The notes: generated by a model not told the origin, from the sequence alone. A DNA stretch of 64,000 bases from Amphibacillus cookii (GCF_016908375.1 NZ_JAFBDS010000008.1:124001-188000); one strand, 5' to 3'; shown: positions 1-8,061, numbered from the stretch's first letter. Program-made: numbers and translations.

Positions 1-13
1 TATAATGTAAAAT

Positions 14-57
14 ATATAGAAAGAAGCAGAGATTTGTTTATTCTGCCTCTTTCTATA
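14..57. terminator. Rho-independent terminator hairpin
   Basis: TATAGAAAGAAGCAGA is followed about 12 bases later by its near-perfect complement TCTGCCTCTTTCTATA. It probably ends a gene lying left of the window and separates it from the export cassette that starts at 148. Confidence 0.6.
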
Positions 58-147
58 CTATTTTAAAATAATTTTGTGATAAAGGGCATATTTTATAACA
101 AGGCATTAGACACGATAAAATAAAGGATAATTGAAGGAGAATGAATC

Positions 148-849
148 GTGAGGATAAACAAAATAACTATTTTATTCATTTGTATGTTCACTATTCTGCT
201 ATCTGGTTGCTCTTATAAAGAATTGGAAGATTCTTTTAGAAGTAAATCAAATAATGAGGAAGGCGATGACCAATACATAAATTCATCCAATGTGCCTGAA
301 AAATCTTCCGAATCAGAAGAAGGAGGGTTGTTTTTTGCCGGGGATACTATTACCTTTACAGATCCAGATAATCAGACCATTGAATACACACTGAATAATG
401 TGTACGTTGTAGATAACCTAAAGGAAATGAATTTAAACATAGATGATTTTGGAGAGAAAGATGTTATTTCTAATGATGGCTCTATTGACGAAACATATCA
501 ACTAGTATTAGTCGATGTTACGATAAAAAATGTAGATTTTGAGGGCTATGATTTAGAAAAAGATTCTCCTGTTTTATATATTGAATCAGCGATAGGTTTT
601 AAAGAAGGAATTGAAGATCCTGATGGTCCTTGGCTTTTTGAAGCTTCTTATTTTAGTGAACATCCACCGATGGATCAAAATCAGGGACAAGATTATTATC
701 AGTTTATGTTAGCGTTTGGTGATGAATTAAATGCAACGATTGGCTGGTTCCTTCCTTCTGATCAGCTTGGAGAAGAGCCATTGTATTATATTATTGGCCA
801 AGCAGGTATGCCCGAGGATTACCAGTATTTCGAGTTGAATGTGGATTAG
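148..849 (+). CDS. Secreted lipoprotein of an ABC export cassette (DUF4352/DUF5027-like)
   Basis: The protein has 233 residues. The N-terminus is a lipoprotein signal: K/R near the start, a hydrophobic core, then the lipobox LSGC with Cys at about residue 21, so it should be lipid-anchored outside the membrane. A low-complexity Ser/Glu/Asn linker (residues 25-60) leads to a beta-rich domain with GDTITFTDPD and LVLVDVTIKN, the layout of small immunoglobulin-like extracellular domains such as DUF4352/DUF5027; that family match is from memory and uncertain. The start is GTG at 148, with GAAGGAGA seven bases upstream. It is the first gene of a cassette with two permeases, an ATPase and a second exported protein (3255-3884) that shares the TIKN motif. 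No enzymatic function is suggested. Confidence 0.7.
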   Translation: MRINKITILFICMFTILLSGCSYKELEDSFRSKSNNEEGDDQYINSSNVPEKSSESEEGGLFFAGDTITFTDPDNQTIEYTLNNVYVVDNLKEMNLNIDDFGEKDVISNDGSIDETYQLVLVDVTIKNVDFEGYDLEKDSPVLYIESAIGFKEGIEDPDGPWLFEASYFSEHPPMDQNQGQDYYQFMLAFGDELNATIGWFLPSDQLGEEPLYYIIGQAGMPEDYQYFELNVD

Positions 850-863
850 GAGGGGGAAATATT

Positions 864-1727
864 ATGCATAAGACGTTTGTCCATTTAATAAAAATAGAAT
901 TAAAAAAGGCAATTAAAAATAAATTTTTTGTAACCACCTTAATGGTTGGGAGTATTTTTGCGCTTTTCAGTGCTTGGTATATGATTGATTCCTATGCAGC
1001 CTTTGAACATCAAAATAAAGTTTACACCAATAATGGAAACCCTATGATACAACAATTCTCGCTTTTTAACCATTGGATTGGAGGAGAAGCCTTTTCATTA
1101 GGCTATACACTTTTTTTTACATTAATTCCATTAATGGCAGTTCTTCCATATAGCTGGTCTTATTTTATTGAAAATAAAATAGGATATGTCAAGTCTATCG
1201 TAACAAGAAGCAGTAAGTTTCAATATTATCTATCTAAATACATCGCAACATTTGTCTCTGGCGGTCTTGTTGTGCTGATCCCGCTAATTGCAAACATTTT
1301 AATCGTGGCTTGTTTTGTACCAGCAATTACACCGACAAAATTATATCCCTTATACTATGCTGTAGATCATGGTTCCTTATGGTCGGGACTGTTTTACACA
1401 CATCCGATTATTTATGTCCTACTCTATCTCATTTTAGATTTTGTATTTGCTGGTTTATTCGCTACCATGAGCTTGGCAGTTTCTTTCTTTATCAAAAATA
1501 GAATTGCCATTATCTTAATCCCGTTTTTCTTTATCTTGATTCTACACTATTCTCGTACTTTTTTAGCTTACATATATTATAACGAAATTTCTCCACTTCA
1601 TTATCTGCATTCCACTGCTATTGAAAATTATGCAAATGGAGGGATGGTTCTAACGCAAGGATTGCTTTTTTTCATACTAACATTTGGAATAACAATGAAA
1701 TTGGGTGTTAAACGTGAAGTTTTTTAA
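864..1727 (+). CDS. ABC-2 type transporter permease, first of two
   Basis: This 287-residue integral membrane protein has about six hydrophobic segments: residues ~23-42, 75-100, 130-155, 175-205, 213-235 and 262-280. The N-terminus FVHLIKIELKKAIKNKFF is the charged amphipathic start typical of ABC-2 permeases. The start is ATG at 864 after GGAGGGGG. Its 3' end overlaps the next permease by 23 bases, so the two are probably co-translated and form the membrane channel with the ATPase at 2599. The substrate cannot be read from the sequence. Small two-permease ABC-2 systems of this type often export or confer immunity to peptides; that is inference. Confidence 0.75.
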   Translation: MHKTFVHLIKIELKKAIKNKFFVTTLMVGSIFALFSAWYMIDSYAAFEHQNKVYTNNGNPMIQQFSLFNHWIGGEAFSLGYTLFFTLIPLMAVLPYSWSYFIENKIGYVKSIVTRSSKFQYYLSKYIATFVSGGLVVLIPLIANILIVACFVPAITPTKLYPLYYAVDHGSLWSGLFYTHPIIYVLLYLILDFVFAGLFATMSLAVSFFIKNRIAIILIPFFFILILHYSRTFLAYIYYNEISPLHYLHSTAIENYANGGMVLTQGLLFFILTFGITMKLGVKREVF

Positions 1728-2565
1728 ATTATTAAAATATGACTTAAAAAACGGATTTTCACTTAACATCGTAAAACTACTAATTACTGTAATATTTGTA
1801 CTTGCCTTTTGTATGGATTTTTATTTACGTAAAAGAGGAGCCTATATCATGGATGAAAGTACACCGGCTGGAACATTTATCGATTATTTATTTTCTATGT
1901 TTGCCGGCATAAAAGAATATGTTCCTTCTATGACTGATGAATTTTTGATTCCAGTGAAATGGCTGCTACTTCATCTCTTTATACTATACAGTACACTATA
2001 CTATCCTTCCCGGGACTTATCGTCATTAGGGATAAATATTTTAATTCGAACGAAAGGGAGAATTATATGGTGGATTTCTAAATGTCTATGGAATATTTGC
2101 TACGTACTAGTCGTTTATTTGCTGATTTTTATTTCAGTTATTATTTTCTGCCTAATTATGAAGGAACCAATTTCGTTGAATATTAATCCAATGTTTGTCA
2201 ATGACTTATTAGAAGCGGAAAGTCCATATGATACATTTTCAAATCAATTGGTTTATATTATTCTATTGTTTCCGATGTTCCTTTCCATAAGTCTTAACTT
2301 ATTACAAATGACGTTATCTTTACTTATCAAGCCTCTATATAGTTTTGGAGTAATGGCTGTTATTCTATTATCTTCGGCTTACTTATTCACTCCATATCTT
2401 GCTGGGAACTACGGCATGCCTATTCGTAGTAATCATGTGGTGGAAAACGGATTCACTTTTAGTGGTGGAATACTGCTGTTTTTGATATTAATAGTAGGAT
2501 CATTTATGATTGGCTGCTTCTACTTTCGACGCTATGATATTTTGGATATGGAAGAAAACAAATGA
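1705..2565 (+). CDS. ABC-2 type transporter permease, second of two
   Basis: This 286-residue protein has hydrophobic segments at about residues 22-40, 88-105, 125-155, 180-205, 210-235 and 258-275 and a basic N-terminus (KFFKLLKYDLKNGF). It overlaps the upstream permease. Two GTG starts are possible, at 1705 and 1714; neither has a strong ribosome binding site, which suggests translational coupling, and 1714 would begin VKFFKLLKYD. It is likely the partner permease of the product at 864-1727, energised by the ATPase at 2599-3249. The low similarity between the two permeases suggests a heterodimeric channel. Confidence 0.7.
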   Translation: MLNVKFFKLLKYDLKNGFSLNIVKLLITVIFVLAFCMDFYLRKRGAYIMDESTPAGTFIDYLFSMFAGIKEYVPSMTDEFLIPVKWLLLHLFILYSTLYYPSRDLSSLGINILIRTKGRIIWWISKCLWNICYVLVVYLLIFISVIIFCLIMKEPISLNINPMFVNDLLEAESPYDTFSNQLVYIILLFPMFLSISLNLLQMTLSLLIKPLYSFGVMAVILLSSAYLFTPYLAGNYGMPIRSNHVVENGFTFSGGILLFLILIVGSFMIGCFYFRRYDILDMEENK

Positions 2566-2598
2566 TTGACTTCTCAATTCTTAAAGGGGGGATGAATA

Positions 2599-3249
2599 AT
2601 GACAACCATCCAAATGAAAAATGTTAGTAAAAAAATAAAAGGAACGACAGTAATTAATGATGTTTCCATAACATGTTCCTCTGGCCAAGTTACTGGTTTG
2701 CGAGGAGTTAATGGCTCAGGCAAAACAATGTTGATGAGGCTGATAGCGGGGCTCATTTTGCCAACTAAAGGAACGATTGAAATAGATGGAAAGCAATTAG
2801 GAAAAGATATAACTTTTCCAGACAGCATTGGAATGTTACTTGAAAATCCATCTTTTTTGGACGCCTATTCTGGATTGCAAAATTTAAAAATGTTAGCTTC
2901 CATTCGTAAGGAAGTGGACGACCAGCGAATTAAAGAGGTTTTAGCGCAAGTGGGGCTTTCTCTTGAAAGTGGGAAAAAGAAGTATAAAAAATATTCTTTA
3001 GGGATGAAACAACGTCTTGGTATAGCAGGAGTCATTTTAGAATACCCGGATATTGTCATATTAGATGAACCAACTAATTCTCTAGATACTAGCGGCGTAG
3101 AACTCGTCAAAAAAATCGTACGTCAAGAAAAAGAACGAGGTGCTGTAGTTATTATTACTTGTCATGATACAGATATATTAGATGAATTAGCGGATAGTAT
3201 TTACCTCTTAGAAAATGGCACTTTGGCAGAAATAACGGAGGAGGTGTAG
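2599..3249 (+). CDS. ABC transporter ATP-binding protein
   Basis: This 216-residue cytoplasmic ATPase has all the diagnostic motifs: Walker A GVNGSGKT (~residue 38-45), a YSLGMKQRLGIA signature in place of LSGGQ, Walker B IVILDEPTNSLD, and the switch histidine in ITCHD. The LGMKQ variant of the signature is usual in ABC-2 export ATPases such as those of lantibiotic-immunity and drug-export systems. The start is ATG at 2599 after AAAGGGGGGATG. It lies 33 bases after the second permease and 5 bases before the next gene, inside the five-gene cassette. It should power the two permeases upstream. Confidence 0.9.
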   Translation: MTTIQMKNVSKKIKGTTVINDVSITCSSGQVTGLRGVNGSGKTMLMRLIAGLILPTKGTIEIDGKQLGKDITFPDSIGMLLENPSFLDAYSGLQNLKMLASIRKEVDDQRIKEVLAQVGLSLESGKKKYKKYSLGMKQRLGIAGVILEYPDIVILDEPTNSLDTSGVELVKKIVRQEKERGAVVIITCHDTDILDELADSIYLLENGTLAEITEEV

Positions 3250-3254
3250 CAGAT

Positions 3255-3884
3255 ATGAAAAAAATCCTTCTTGTTCTATTATACGCCATTCTTCTCATCG
3301 GTCTTAGTATTCGTATTTGGTATATCAATAAAGATGTTACCGTTCCACCAGTCAGTTTATTTGAAATAGGGGAAGAAGTTGCTATTGAAAAGGATATATT
3401 TTTAGATGAGTTTGAAAATATGGATGGTTATACAGTTACGGTCAACAGTGCTGAAATTATTCCATATGAAACGTTTTTAGCAAAATACGATTATCAGGAA
3501 GATGAAGAGAATCCATTATTTGAAGAGAGTGACATGACTTTTCCTGAAATGGTCTATGATTTGCACCTAACTATCAAAAATACTAATACAATCGATAATC
3601 CAGAAAAACATAGCGGTATCAATTTTATAAACTATCAGCTAATGGGTACGGATTTTTCATTGCAAATCAGTGATCCTTTGTATATGATTGCTAATCCTGA
3701 TTTAGAAGGTAAAGTTGCTGATGGATTTCGATTACGTCCTGAGACAGAAATGGACTTTCATCTGCCCTTTTACTTTGCACCATCATCTATTGTAGAACGA
3801 GTTGAGGTAGAAGATATCAAGGAGGATAACGTGTATCTCACAGTCTCTTTATATCCAACTGCCAAGCAAATTTTAATTGAGTAG
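3255..3884 (+). CDS. Membrane-anchored extracellular protein, last gene of the ABC cassette
   Basis: This 209-residue protein begins with KK and a hydrophobic helix (residues ~4-24) without a lipobox cysteine, so it is likely a signal-anchored protein with an extracellular domain of about 180 residues. The motif MVYDLHLTIKNTN resembles LVLVDVTIKN in the lipoprotein encoded at 148-849; both proteins may have the same beta-sandwich fold. RBS GGAGGTG lies at 3238-3244, ten bases before the ATG, partly within the ATPase gene. A terminator follows at 3926. Possible roles are substrate capture or sensing for the transporter; no function is proven. Confidence 0.65.
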   Translation: MKKILLVLLYAILLIGLSIRIWYINKDVTVPPVSLFEIGEEVAIEKDIFLDEFENMDGYTVTVNSAEIIPYETFLAKYDYQEDEENPLFEESDMTFPEMVYDLHLTIKNTNTIDNPEKHSGINFINYQLMGTDFSLQISDPLYMIANPDLEGKVADGFRLRPETEMDFHLPFYFAPSSIVERVEVEDIKEDNVYLTVSLYPTAKQILIE

Positions 3885-3925
3885 AGAAAGAATGCAAATA
3901 CTATTTACCATGAGAGTACGTTAGT

Positions 3926-3958
3926 CCTAAAATTGCCTTTTTAATAAGCAATTTTAGG
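3926..3958 (+). terminator. Intrinsic terminator of the ABC-2 cassette
   Basis: CCTAAAATTGC and GCAATTTTAGG form an 11-bp perfect stem with an 11-base loop, followed by ATTATTTTTATA. It lies 42 bases after the last gene of the cassette. Confidence 0.85.
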
Positions 3959-4115
3959 ATTATTTTTATATATTATTTTGGAATTGTATTGGCTCTATAA
4001 TGAATGTGGTGGTGTTTGCTTCAGTGACAGTCGTTTTTATCATATAAAAAATGCACCGTTCTCTCTCTTTTGTTATCCTAAAGCTGTGAACCAAAAGGCA
4101 AAGAAAAGAAAACGT

Positions 4116-5000
4116 ATGCAAAATAATTTTATCGTAGAATGCTTAGGAATAGACAGTCACGCGAGAGTCTGAGAGGTCCCCCAGGAAGCAGAGGACACTA
4201 TACGTGTAGAGCTTTATACAGAGAAAAGAAAACAAAAATGTCTGAAGTGTGCCTGTAAGACGAAGCGTGTTCACGGGTATCGAAACCAAAAGCTTGAGGG
4301 GCCAACAATTCCCCATGATAAAGTGAAAATGCTTCTACGAAAACGTAGGTATCTATGCCAGGCGTGTGGAAAAACATTTTATGAGCGTCTGCTCATAGTT
4401 GGTCACTATCAACGGATGAGGACATCTGTTTAAAATGAAGCGCTCATGTATGCGGCTTCTGGCTCATTTGCAGCACGTTGGACGAATATAACGATTACAC
4501 GGCTGATACGTCTGTTTGATCGTCAGGAGATGAAAACAAATCGTGTGCTTCCAAGAGCCATTGCCATTGATGAATGCAAAGGAGATGCTGGAGGTGAACG
4601 CTTCCAGACGATCATTGTTGATGTGGAAAACAAGGAAATTATTGATATTCTTCCAAATCGGAAGGTAGACACGATCAAACAGTATTTGCATACGTGTGAT
4701 ACGGGGAGTGTTGAATTGTCGTCATAGATTTATCGAAGTGGTTCAAAAAAGCCGTTTTTGACGTACTTGGAGACCCTTTAATTATTGCCGATCGGTTTCA
4801 TTTTATGCGCCAAGTTTACTGGGCATTGGATGAGGTCAGACGCGAAGTGGAAGGCGAAGTTGATAAACGGACCCGGATTCACATGAAACGGAGTAAGAAG
4901 TTGTTATGGAAGGCACATGATGATCTCACACAAGAGCAGTATGAGAAAGTGAGTCAGATCCTAGCGATTGATTCACCGTTGAGAGAACAAAAATGTGTGA
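4116..5000 (+). pseudogene. Degraded ISL3-family transposase
   Basis: The reading frame starts at about 4116 and is broken by TGA at 4170, TAA near 4431 and a frameshift near 4715, where the frame moves on to VVIDLSKWFKKAVFD. Recognisable ISL3-type parts remain: an N-terminal zinc finger (CLKC and CQACG), a helix-turn-helix stretch (ITRLIRLF), the first catalytic Asp in AIDECKGDAG, and the second in IIADRFHFMRQVYWALDEVR. Similarity fades after about 4985, before the region with the catalytic Glu, so the 3' end is lost. No terminal inverted repeats were identified. It cannot encode an active transposase. Confidence 0.8.
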
Positions 5001-5080
5001 TTTCCTGTCCACACAGAGGATCTGTCTCACTATATGATAACTTTCCAACTGCAAAATATTTTGATAATAGCGCAACGCAA

Positions 5081-6031
5081 TTAATCTATACGCATCAATC
5101 GTGTTAATGTTTCTTCAAGCCCTTTTTTGAAAGGGGTTTTTGGAATGGGACCGATTCGATTTTCATATTTTTCTCCACTCAAAATAAACCCTTCTTTAGT
5201 GAGGTACATAATTTCGACAATTTCTCTCATAAATACATCGAACAAGCCAATAAAGCGAATAGCATTTTTAGTCAGTGGAATGATAAGCTTTCGACTTCCT
5301 GTTACTTGACGAGCAATTTGGATAATTTCTTTACCAGAAATCAATTCCGTGCCTGGTATATTCCAGTTCTCCCCATAAGAATCGTCTTCCATAGCTATAT
5401 TTATAATCATTCTAGCCGCATCTGGCAAATAGACGTATTCCCGAGGTGTTTTCAGGTTTCCAATAAAAATCGAAATTTTATTGGCTGCCATTCCTTCTAG
5501 AGTGGGCTGTAGATAAGAGTTTTGTGATGTAGGACCATAATAATCCGGCAACCGGACAATTAATGCTCTCGCTCTTTTCCATTTGGGACTGAATATCAAC
5601 TGCTCGAATTCCACTCTAATTTTTCCTTTCTTGGTATGTGGCTGGTGCGGATGACTTTCATCTCCCTTTGCAACCTGATGTCCATATACATAAATTCCAT
5701 CTACAATAACGATCTTCTTCCCTAGAGTATCTGCTACTTTCATCACACTTTCTCCAAGCAATAGGAGTTTATCCTTCATCTCTTGGTACTTTACATTCGC
5801 ACATTGAAAAATGACTTCCACGTCTTCAGCCGCATTTATAATTGTCTGATAATCGAATATATCCCCAAGTTTATATGTTAATTTTGGATTATGGTCATGT
5901 TCCACCATTAGTGCATTCAATTTACTTTGGGAACGACCGAAAGCAATAACTTCTATTCCTCTACCCAATAATTCCGAAACAATAACTTGGCCTGTCCCAC
6001 CAGTTGCTCCTAATACAATCGCTGTTTGCAT
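5081..6031 (-). CDS. NAD(P)-dependent Rossmann-fold oxidoreductase / epimerase-like protein (NmrA/SDR type)
   Basis: This 316-residue cytoplasmic protein starts with AIVLGATGGTGQ, the glycine-rich nucleotide-binding loop of atypical short-chain dehydrogenases and NmrA-like proteins. The pattern of an Asp after beta-2, NVKYQEM and IVDGIYVYG (YVYG in the position of the catalytic Tyr) fits extended SDR proteins such as nucleoside-diphosphate-sugar epimerases, but the usual YxxxK is not clear, so catalysis is uncertain. The ATG at 6031 follows AAAGGGTG. An 18-bp palindrome (6050-6067) that recurs in front of the TetR gene and of a short ORF lies just upstream, so this gene is probably controlled by the TetR regulator at 6456. 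Confidence 0.75.
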   Translation of the reverse strand: MQTAIVLGATGGTGQVIVSELLGRGIEVIAFGRSQSKLNALMVEHDHNPKLTYKLGDIFDYQTIINAAEDVEVIFQCANVKYQEMKDKLLLLGESVMKVADTLGKKIVIVDGIYVYGHQVAKGDESHPHQPHTKKGKIRVEFEQLIFSPKWKRARALIVRLPDYYGPTSQNSYLQPTLEGMAANKISIFIGNLKTPREYVYLPDAARMIINIAMEDDSYGENWNIPGTELISGKEIIQIARQVTGSRKLIIPLTKNAIRFIGLFDVFMREIVEIMYLTKEGFILSGEKYENRIGPIPKTPFKKGLEETLTRLMRID

Positions 6032-6049
6032 TTACAACACCCTTTTTAG

Positions 6050-6067
6050 TTAGTGATTAATCAATAA
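6050..6067. promoter_or_regulatory. Putative TetR operator, copy 1
   Basis: TTAGTGATTAATCAATAA is an imperfect 8-2-8 dyad (consensus TTATTGAT-NN-ATCAATAA) 19 bases upstream of the oxidoreductase start. The same dyad recurs at 6411 and 7012, in front of the other two transcription starts of this locus. Binding by the regulator encoded at 6456-6995 is inferred. Confidence 0.7.
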
Positions 6068-6184
6068 CAAAAAATTATAAAAAAATGACTTGTTATTACC
6101 TTACGTCTGAATATTTTTATCTCAATTCCATCAATACATACGAAACATTAAGGTTAAACACCCCTGTCAGATAACAATTTTATC

Positions 6185-6280
6185 TTAGTCCCATAATGTG
6201 AACAATACGACCACAATGGCTATAATACCCAATACAACGGACAATGTAGAAATAGAATTCTCCTTATTGCTTTTATTCAT
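6185..6280 (-). CDS. 31-residue single-span membrane microprotein
   Basis: This is a short gene with an excellent ribosome binding site: GGGAGGTG ends six bases before ATG at 6280. The product begins MNKSNKENSIST, continues with one hydrophobic helix (LSVVLGIIAIVVVLFTL) and ends Trp-Asp. A polar N-terminus followed by one transmembrane helix and almost no tail suggests a membrane-inserted microprotein. It lies between the oxidoreductase (5081-6031) and a second, similarly built mini-gene at 6318-6389, both on the strand of the TetR gene. No family is recognised. The strong Shine-Dalgarno, sensible codon use and shared architecture with its neighbour argue that it is real. Confidence 0.6.
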   Translation of the reverse strand: MNKSNKENSISTLSVVLGIIAIVVVLFTLWD

Positions 6281-6317
6281 CTGTAACACCTCCCGTAAAT
6301 ATGGTTGATTATTTATT

Positions 6318-6389
6318 TTAGTCCAACCAACTAATGATACAAACGAGAATTATCCCGATTGAAACGTAGTCCATTTTGGCTAATCTCAT
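6318..6389 (-). CDS. 23-residue single-span membrane microprotein
   Basis: ATG at 6389 is preceded by GAAGGGTGG about eight bases upstream and by the TetR-type operator at 6411. The product starts MRLAKMDYV, has one hydrophobic stretch (SIGIILVCIISWL) and ends Leu-Asp. It has the same plan as the 31-residue product encoded just downstream (6185-6280): short polar start, one membrane helix, Trp near the end and a final Asp. The operator directly upstream suggests that both mini-genes form one repressed transcript. No known family is recognised. With only 23 codons, coding status rests on the RBS, operator and paired architecture. Confidence 0.5.
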   Translation of the reverse strand: MRLAKMDYVSIGIILVCIISWLD

Positions 6390-6410
6390 ATTATTACCAC
6401 CCTTCATTAA

Positions 6411-6428
6411 TTAGTGATTGATCAATAA
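6411..6428. promoter_or_regulatory. Putative TetR operator, copy 2
   Basis: TTAGTGATTGATCAATAA differs from copy 1 by one base and keeps the 8-2-8 dyad. It sits 22 bases upstream of the 23-codon gene and 28 bases downstream of the TetR stop codon, the position expected for an operator of a separate transcript carrying the two microproteins. Confidence 0.7.
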
Positions 6429-6455
6429 ATAATAGTATAAAAAATAAATAATAAA

Positions 6456-6995
6456 CTAAACTTTATTACTTATCTTTTTTCCATCAATCAACTCAGGGAG
6501 ATCTAAGAAGTAAGAAATATTACATAATATCCCTCTCGCCAAAAATGTAGTAACTTCACTTTCCACATTCTTTATCCCTGCTTCTTTAAATCGATCTATG
6601 GTGTAGCTTCGGATACTCGACAACCCTTTTTGCGCTGCATTTCGTACAGCATCTTCTGTTACGGAGATTCCTATCACCTGTAATGCAATTTCATTAGGAT
6701 ATAATTCAGAAAGCTCTTCATATGCAGCGATCATTTCCTCAACAAGGTTTTCCGGACCAGCATCCACATTTTGAAAAGTATCCAGAATCCTTTCAAATGC
6801 TCGCTCTAGAGCTGCAATAAACAATTCTTCCTTTGTTTTAAAAAATTGAAAGACATAAGGTTGTGATATGCCTGATTTCTCTGCAATATGTGCGGTAGTT
6901 GTATTATAGTAACCGCTTTTTGCAAATACTTCTAATCCAGCTTCAAGAATCTCCTCTTTGCGCTTTTCCTTACTAGACCTAGCCATGACGGACAT
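6456..6995 (-). CDS. TetR/AcrR family transcriptional regulator
   Basis: This 179-residue DNA-binding repressor has the classic TetR N-terminus: ILEAGLEVFAKSGYYNTTTAHIAEKSGISQPYVFQFFKTKEELF, with the helix-turn-helix at about residues 30-55. The C-terminal ligand-binding half is not family-specific. Two ATG starts are possible: 6995 (three bases after AGGAG) and 6986 (MARSSKEK, twelve bases after AGGAG). A copy of the 18-bp dyad lies upstream at 7012-7029, so it is probably autoregulated and also controls the oxidoreductase and the two microproteins. The inducer is unknown. Confidence 0.88.
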   Translation of the reverse strand: MSVMARSSKEKRKEEILEAGLEVFAKSGYYNTTTAHIAEKSGISQPYVFQFFKTKEELFIAALERAFERILDTFQNVDAGPENLVEEMIAAYEELSELYPNEIALQVIGISVTEDAVRNAAQKGLSSIRSYTIDRFKEAGIKNVESEVTTFLARGILCNISYFLDLPELIDGKKISNKV

Positions 6996-7011
6996 CTACT
7001 CCTATTTTCAG

Positions 7012-7029
7012 TTATTGATTGATCAATTA
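7012..7029. promoter_or_regulatory. Putative TetR operator, copy 3 (autoregulatory)
   Basis: TTATTGATTGATCAATTA matches the dyad found at 6050 and 6411, lying 17-35 bases upstream of the TetR start. The left half TTATTGAT is exact; the right half has ATCAATTA for ATCAATAA. Confidence 0.68.
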
Positions 7030-7123
7030 CATTATAACCAAATGCAACTAGAATGTCAAACAAGGAATAAACATGGTGACCACTATTTACTGATTATGAA
7101 GTAGTTACAAGAAATAATAAAAA

Positions 7124-7166
7124 TAAGGCAAGATGAACATTTTGTATGCGTTCACCTTGCTTACCT
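7124..7166 (-). terminator. Intrinsic terminator after the BlaR1-like remnant
   Basis: Read on the minus strand, GCAAGGTGAAC and GTTCATCTTGC form a stem with an 11-base loop, followed by CTTATTTTTATT. It marks the old 3' end of the decayed operon at 7161-7868. Confidence 0.7.
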
Positions 7167-7669
7167 ATTAGTAGATTCAATTTCACCATATAAATCTAAA
7201 ACTCCATGTTCAAAAAGACTTTCGATTGTTATAATTAGAACATATTCAATTTCTTTTTCATCAGGAATCTCCGGTTTTGTATACAAATCAAGCCATATTT
7301 GCCAATCCAACAATATACCTGCCATACAGCAAAAGTTATTACTCCTATTCCCCATATGCTCATTAGAAGAATTGTAATATCAGCTGAAATGCTAAAAGTG
7401 TATGGGTTACCTGGTACATGCGATACATTGGGATACCATTTTCCTGACACCTGAGTGGATGTAGTTGCATATATAGGAAGCAATGACAAAAACCAATTGA
7501 CAAGAAAGGCTATAGGTAACAAATAAAAAACAATAGCCATTTTTCTAATCTCATAGTGCCATTTAATTGAAATAGCATTTGGTAACAAAAGGCGTAATAC
7601 AAAAAGGCAAACAACAATAGTACTCCCTGTAACAGTTAAAGTAAAAAGTAGTTGAATTATCATACTCAT
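7161..7669 (-). pseudogene. Truncated BlaR1/MecR1-like (M56 peptidase) membrane sensor remnant
   Basis: The 5' part (ATG at 7669 after AGGTGG) encodes about 145 residues with transmembrane segments near residues 4-25, 40-62 and 105-130. The arrangement resembles the N-terminal membrane part of BlaR1/MecR1 sensors, and the gene directly follows a BlaI-like 3' end, as in bla/mec operons. The frame stops at 7235. A second frame (KPEIPDEKEIEYV...) runs to 7161, just before the terminator, suggesting an internal deletion and frameshift. The zinc protease motif HExxH and the sensor domain are absent. The assignment is inferred from context and topology; function is presumably lost. Confidence 0.45.
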
Positions 7670-7678
7670 TAATACCAC

Positions 7679-7868
7679 CTACTTTTCTGAGAACCATTTT
7701 TTAAGTTCTTCAATATCTTCATTTGATAGTTTATCACCATCATATAAAGCTGAAATTAGATTTTTAACTGAACCTTGATATAATCCGTCTAGTACACTTT
7801 TAGTTTCCATATACTTGTAATCTTCAACTGAAATACAAGGAGTATATTTGTTTGTTCGTCCGTCCCTC
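7679..7868 (-). pseudogene. 3' fragment of a BlaI/MecI-type repressor gene
   Basis: In one minus-strand frame ending at TAG 7679 the product reads GRTNKYTPCISVEDYKYMET, followed by KSVLDGLYQGSVKNL and LSNEDIEELKKWFSEK. This is the C-terminal half (end of the winged helix plus dimerisation helices) of the BlaI/MecI/CopY family. The N-terminal helix-turn-helix is missing; sequence before about 7868 does not match. The adjoining downstream M56-like fragment supports an old two-gene antibiotic-sensing operon. It is too short for the ORF to have its own start codon and RBS. Confidence 0.6.
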
Positions 7869-7930
7869 TGATAGTTGGAGGATTAGGTTTTGGCACCAAT
7901 CATCTTCTAGGATTTACATTTCCTATCCAA

Positions 7931-7965
7931 AAACCCTACCAAAATTTTTTCTTGGTAGGGTTTTT
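7931..7965 (-). terminator. Terminator of guaA
   Basis: AAACCCTACCAA and TTGGTAGGGTTT form a 12-bp stem, and on the minus strand it is followed by a T-rich stretch (TTTTTGG). It lies about 100 bases after the guaA stop and can work in both directions. Confidence 0.8.
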
Positions 7966-8061
7966 GGTAGGGAACTATATTATTTTATATGGTTTTTATC
8001 CATTTTTAACAATGTTAAATCCTTATAAATTGGTGTTCCCTCTTCAAGTTAAGTTAGCTTC

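Noticed and set aside
3978-4172. 64-codon frame starting at 3978 as an independent gene
   Set aside because: Its last part is the N-terminus of the ISL3-like transposase, and the 5' part has no RBS; it is better read as part of the pseudogene.
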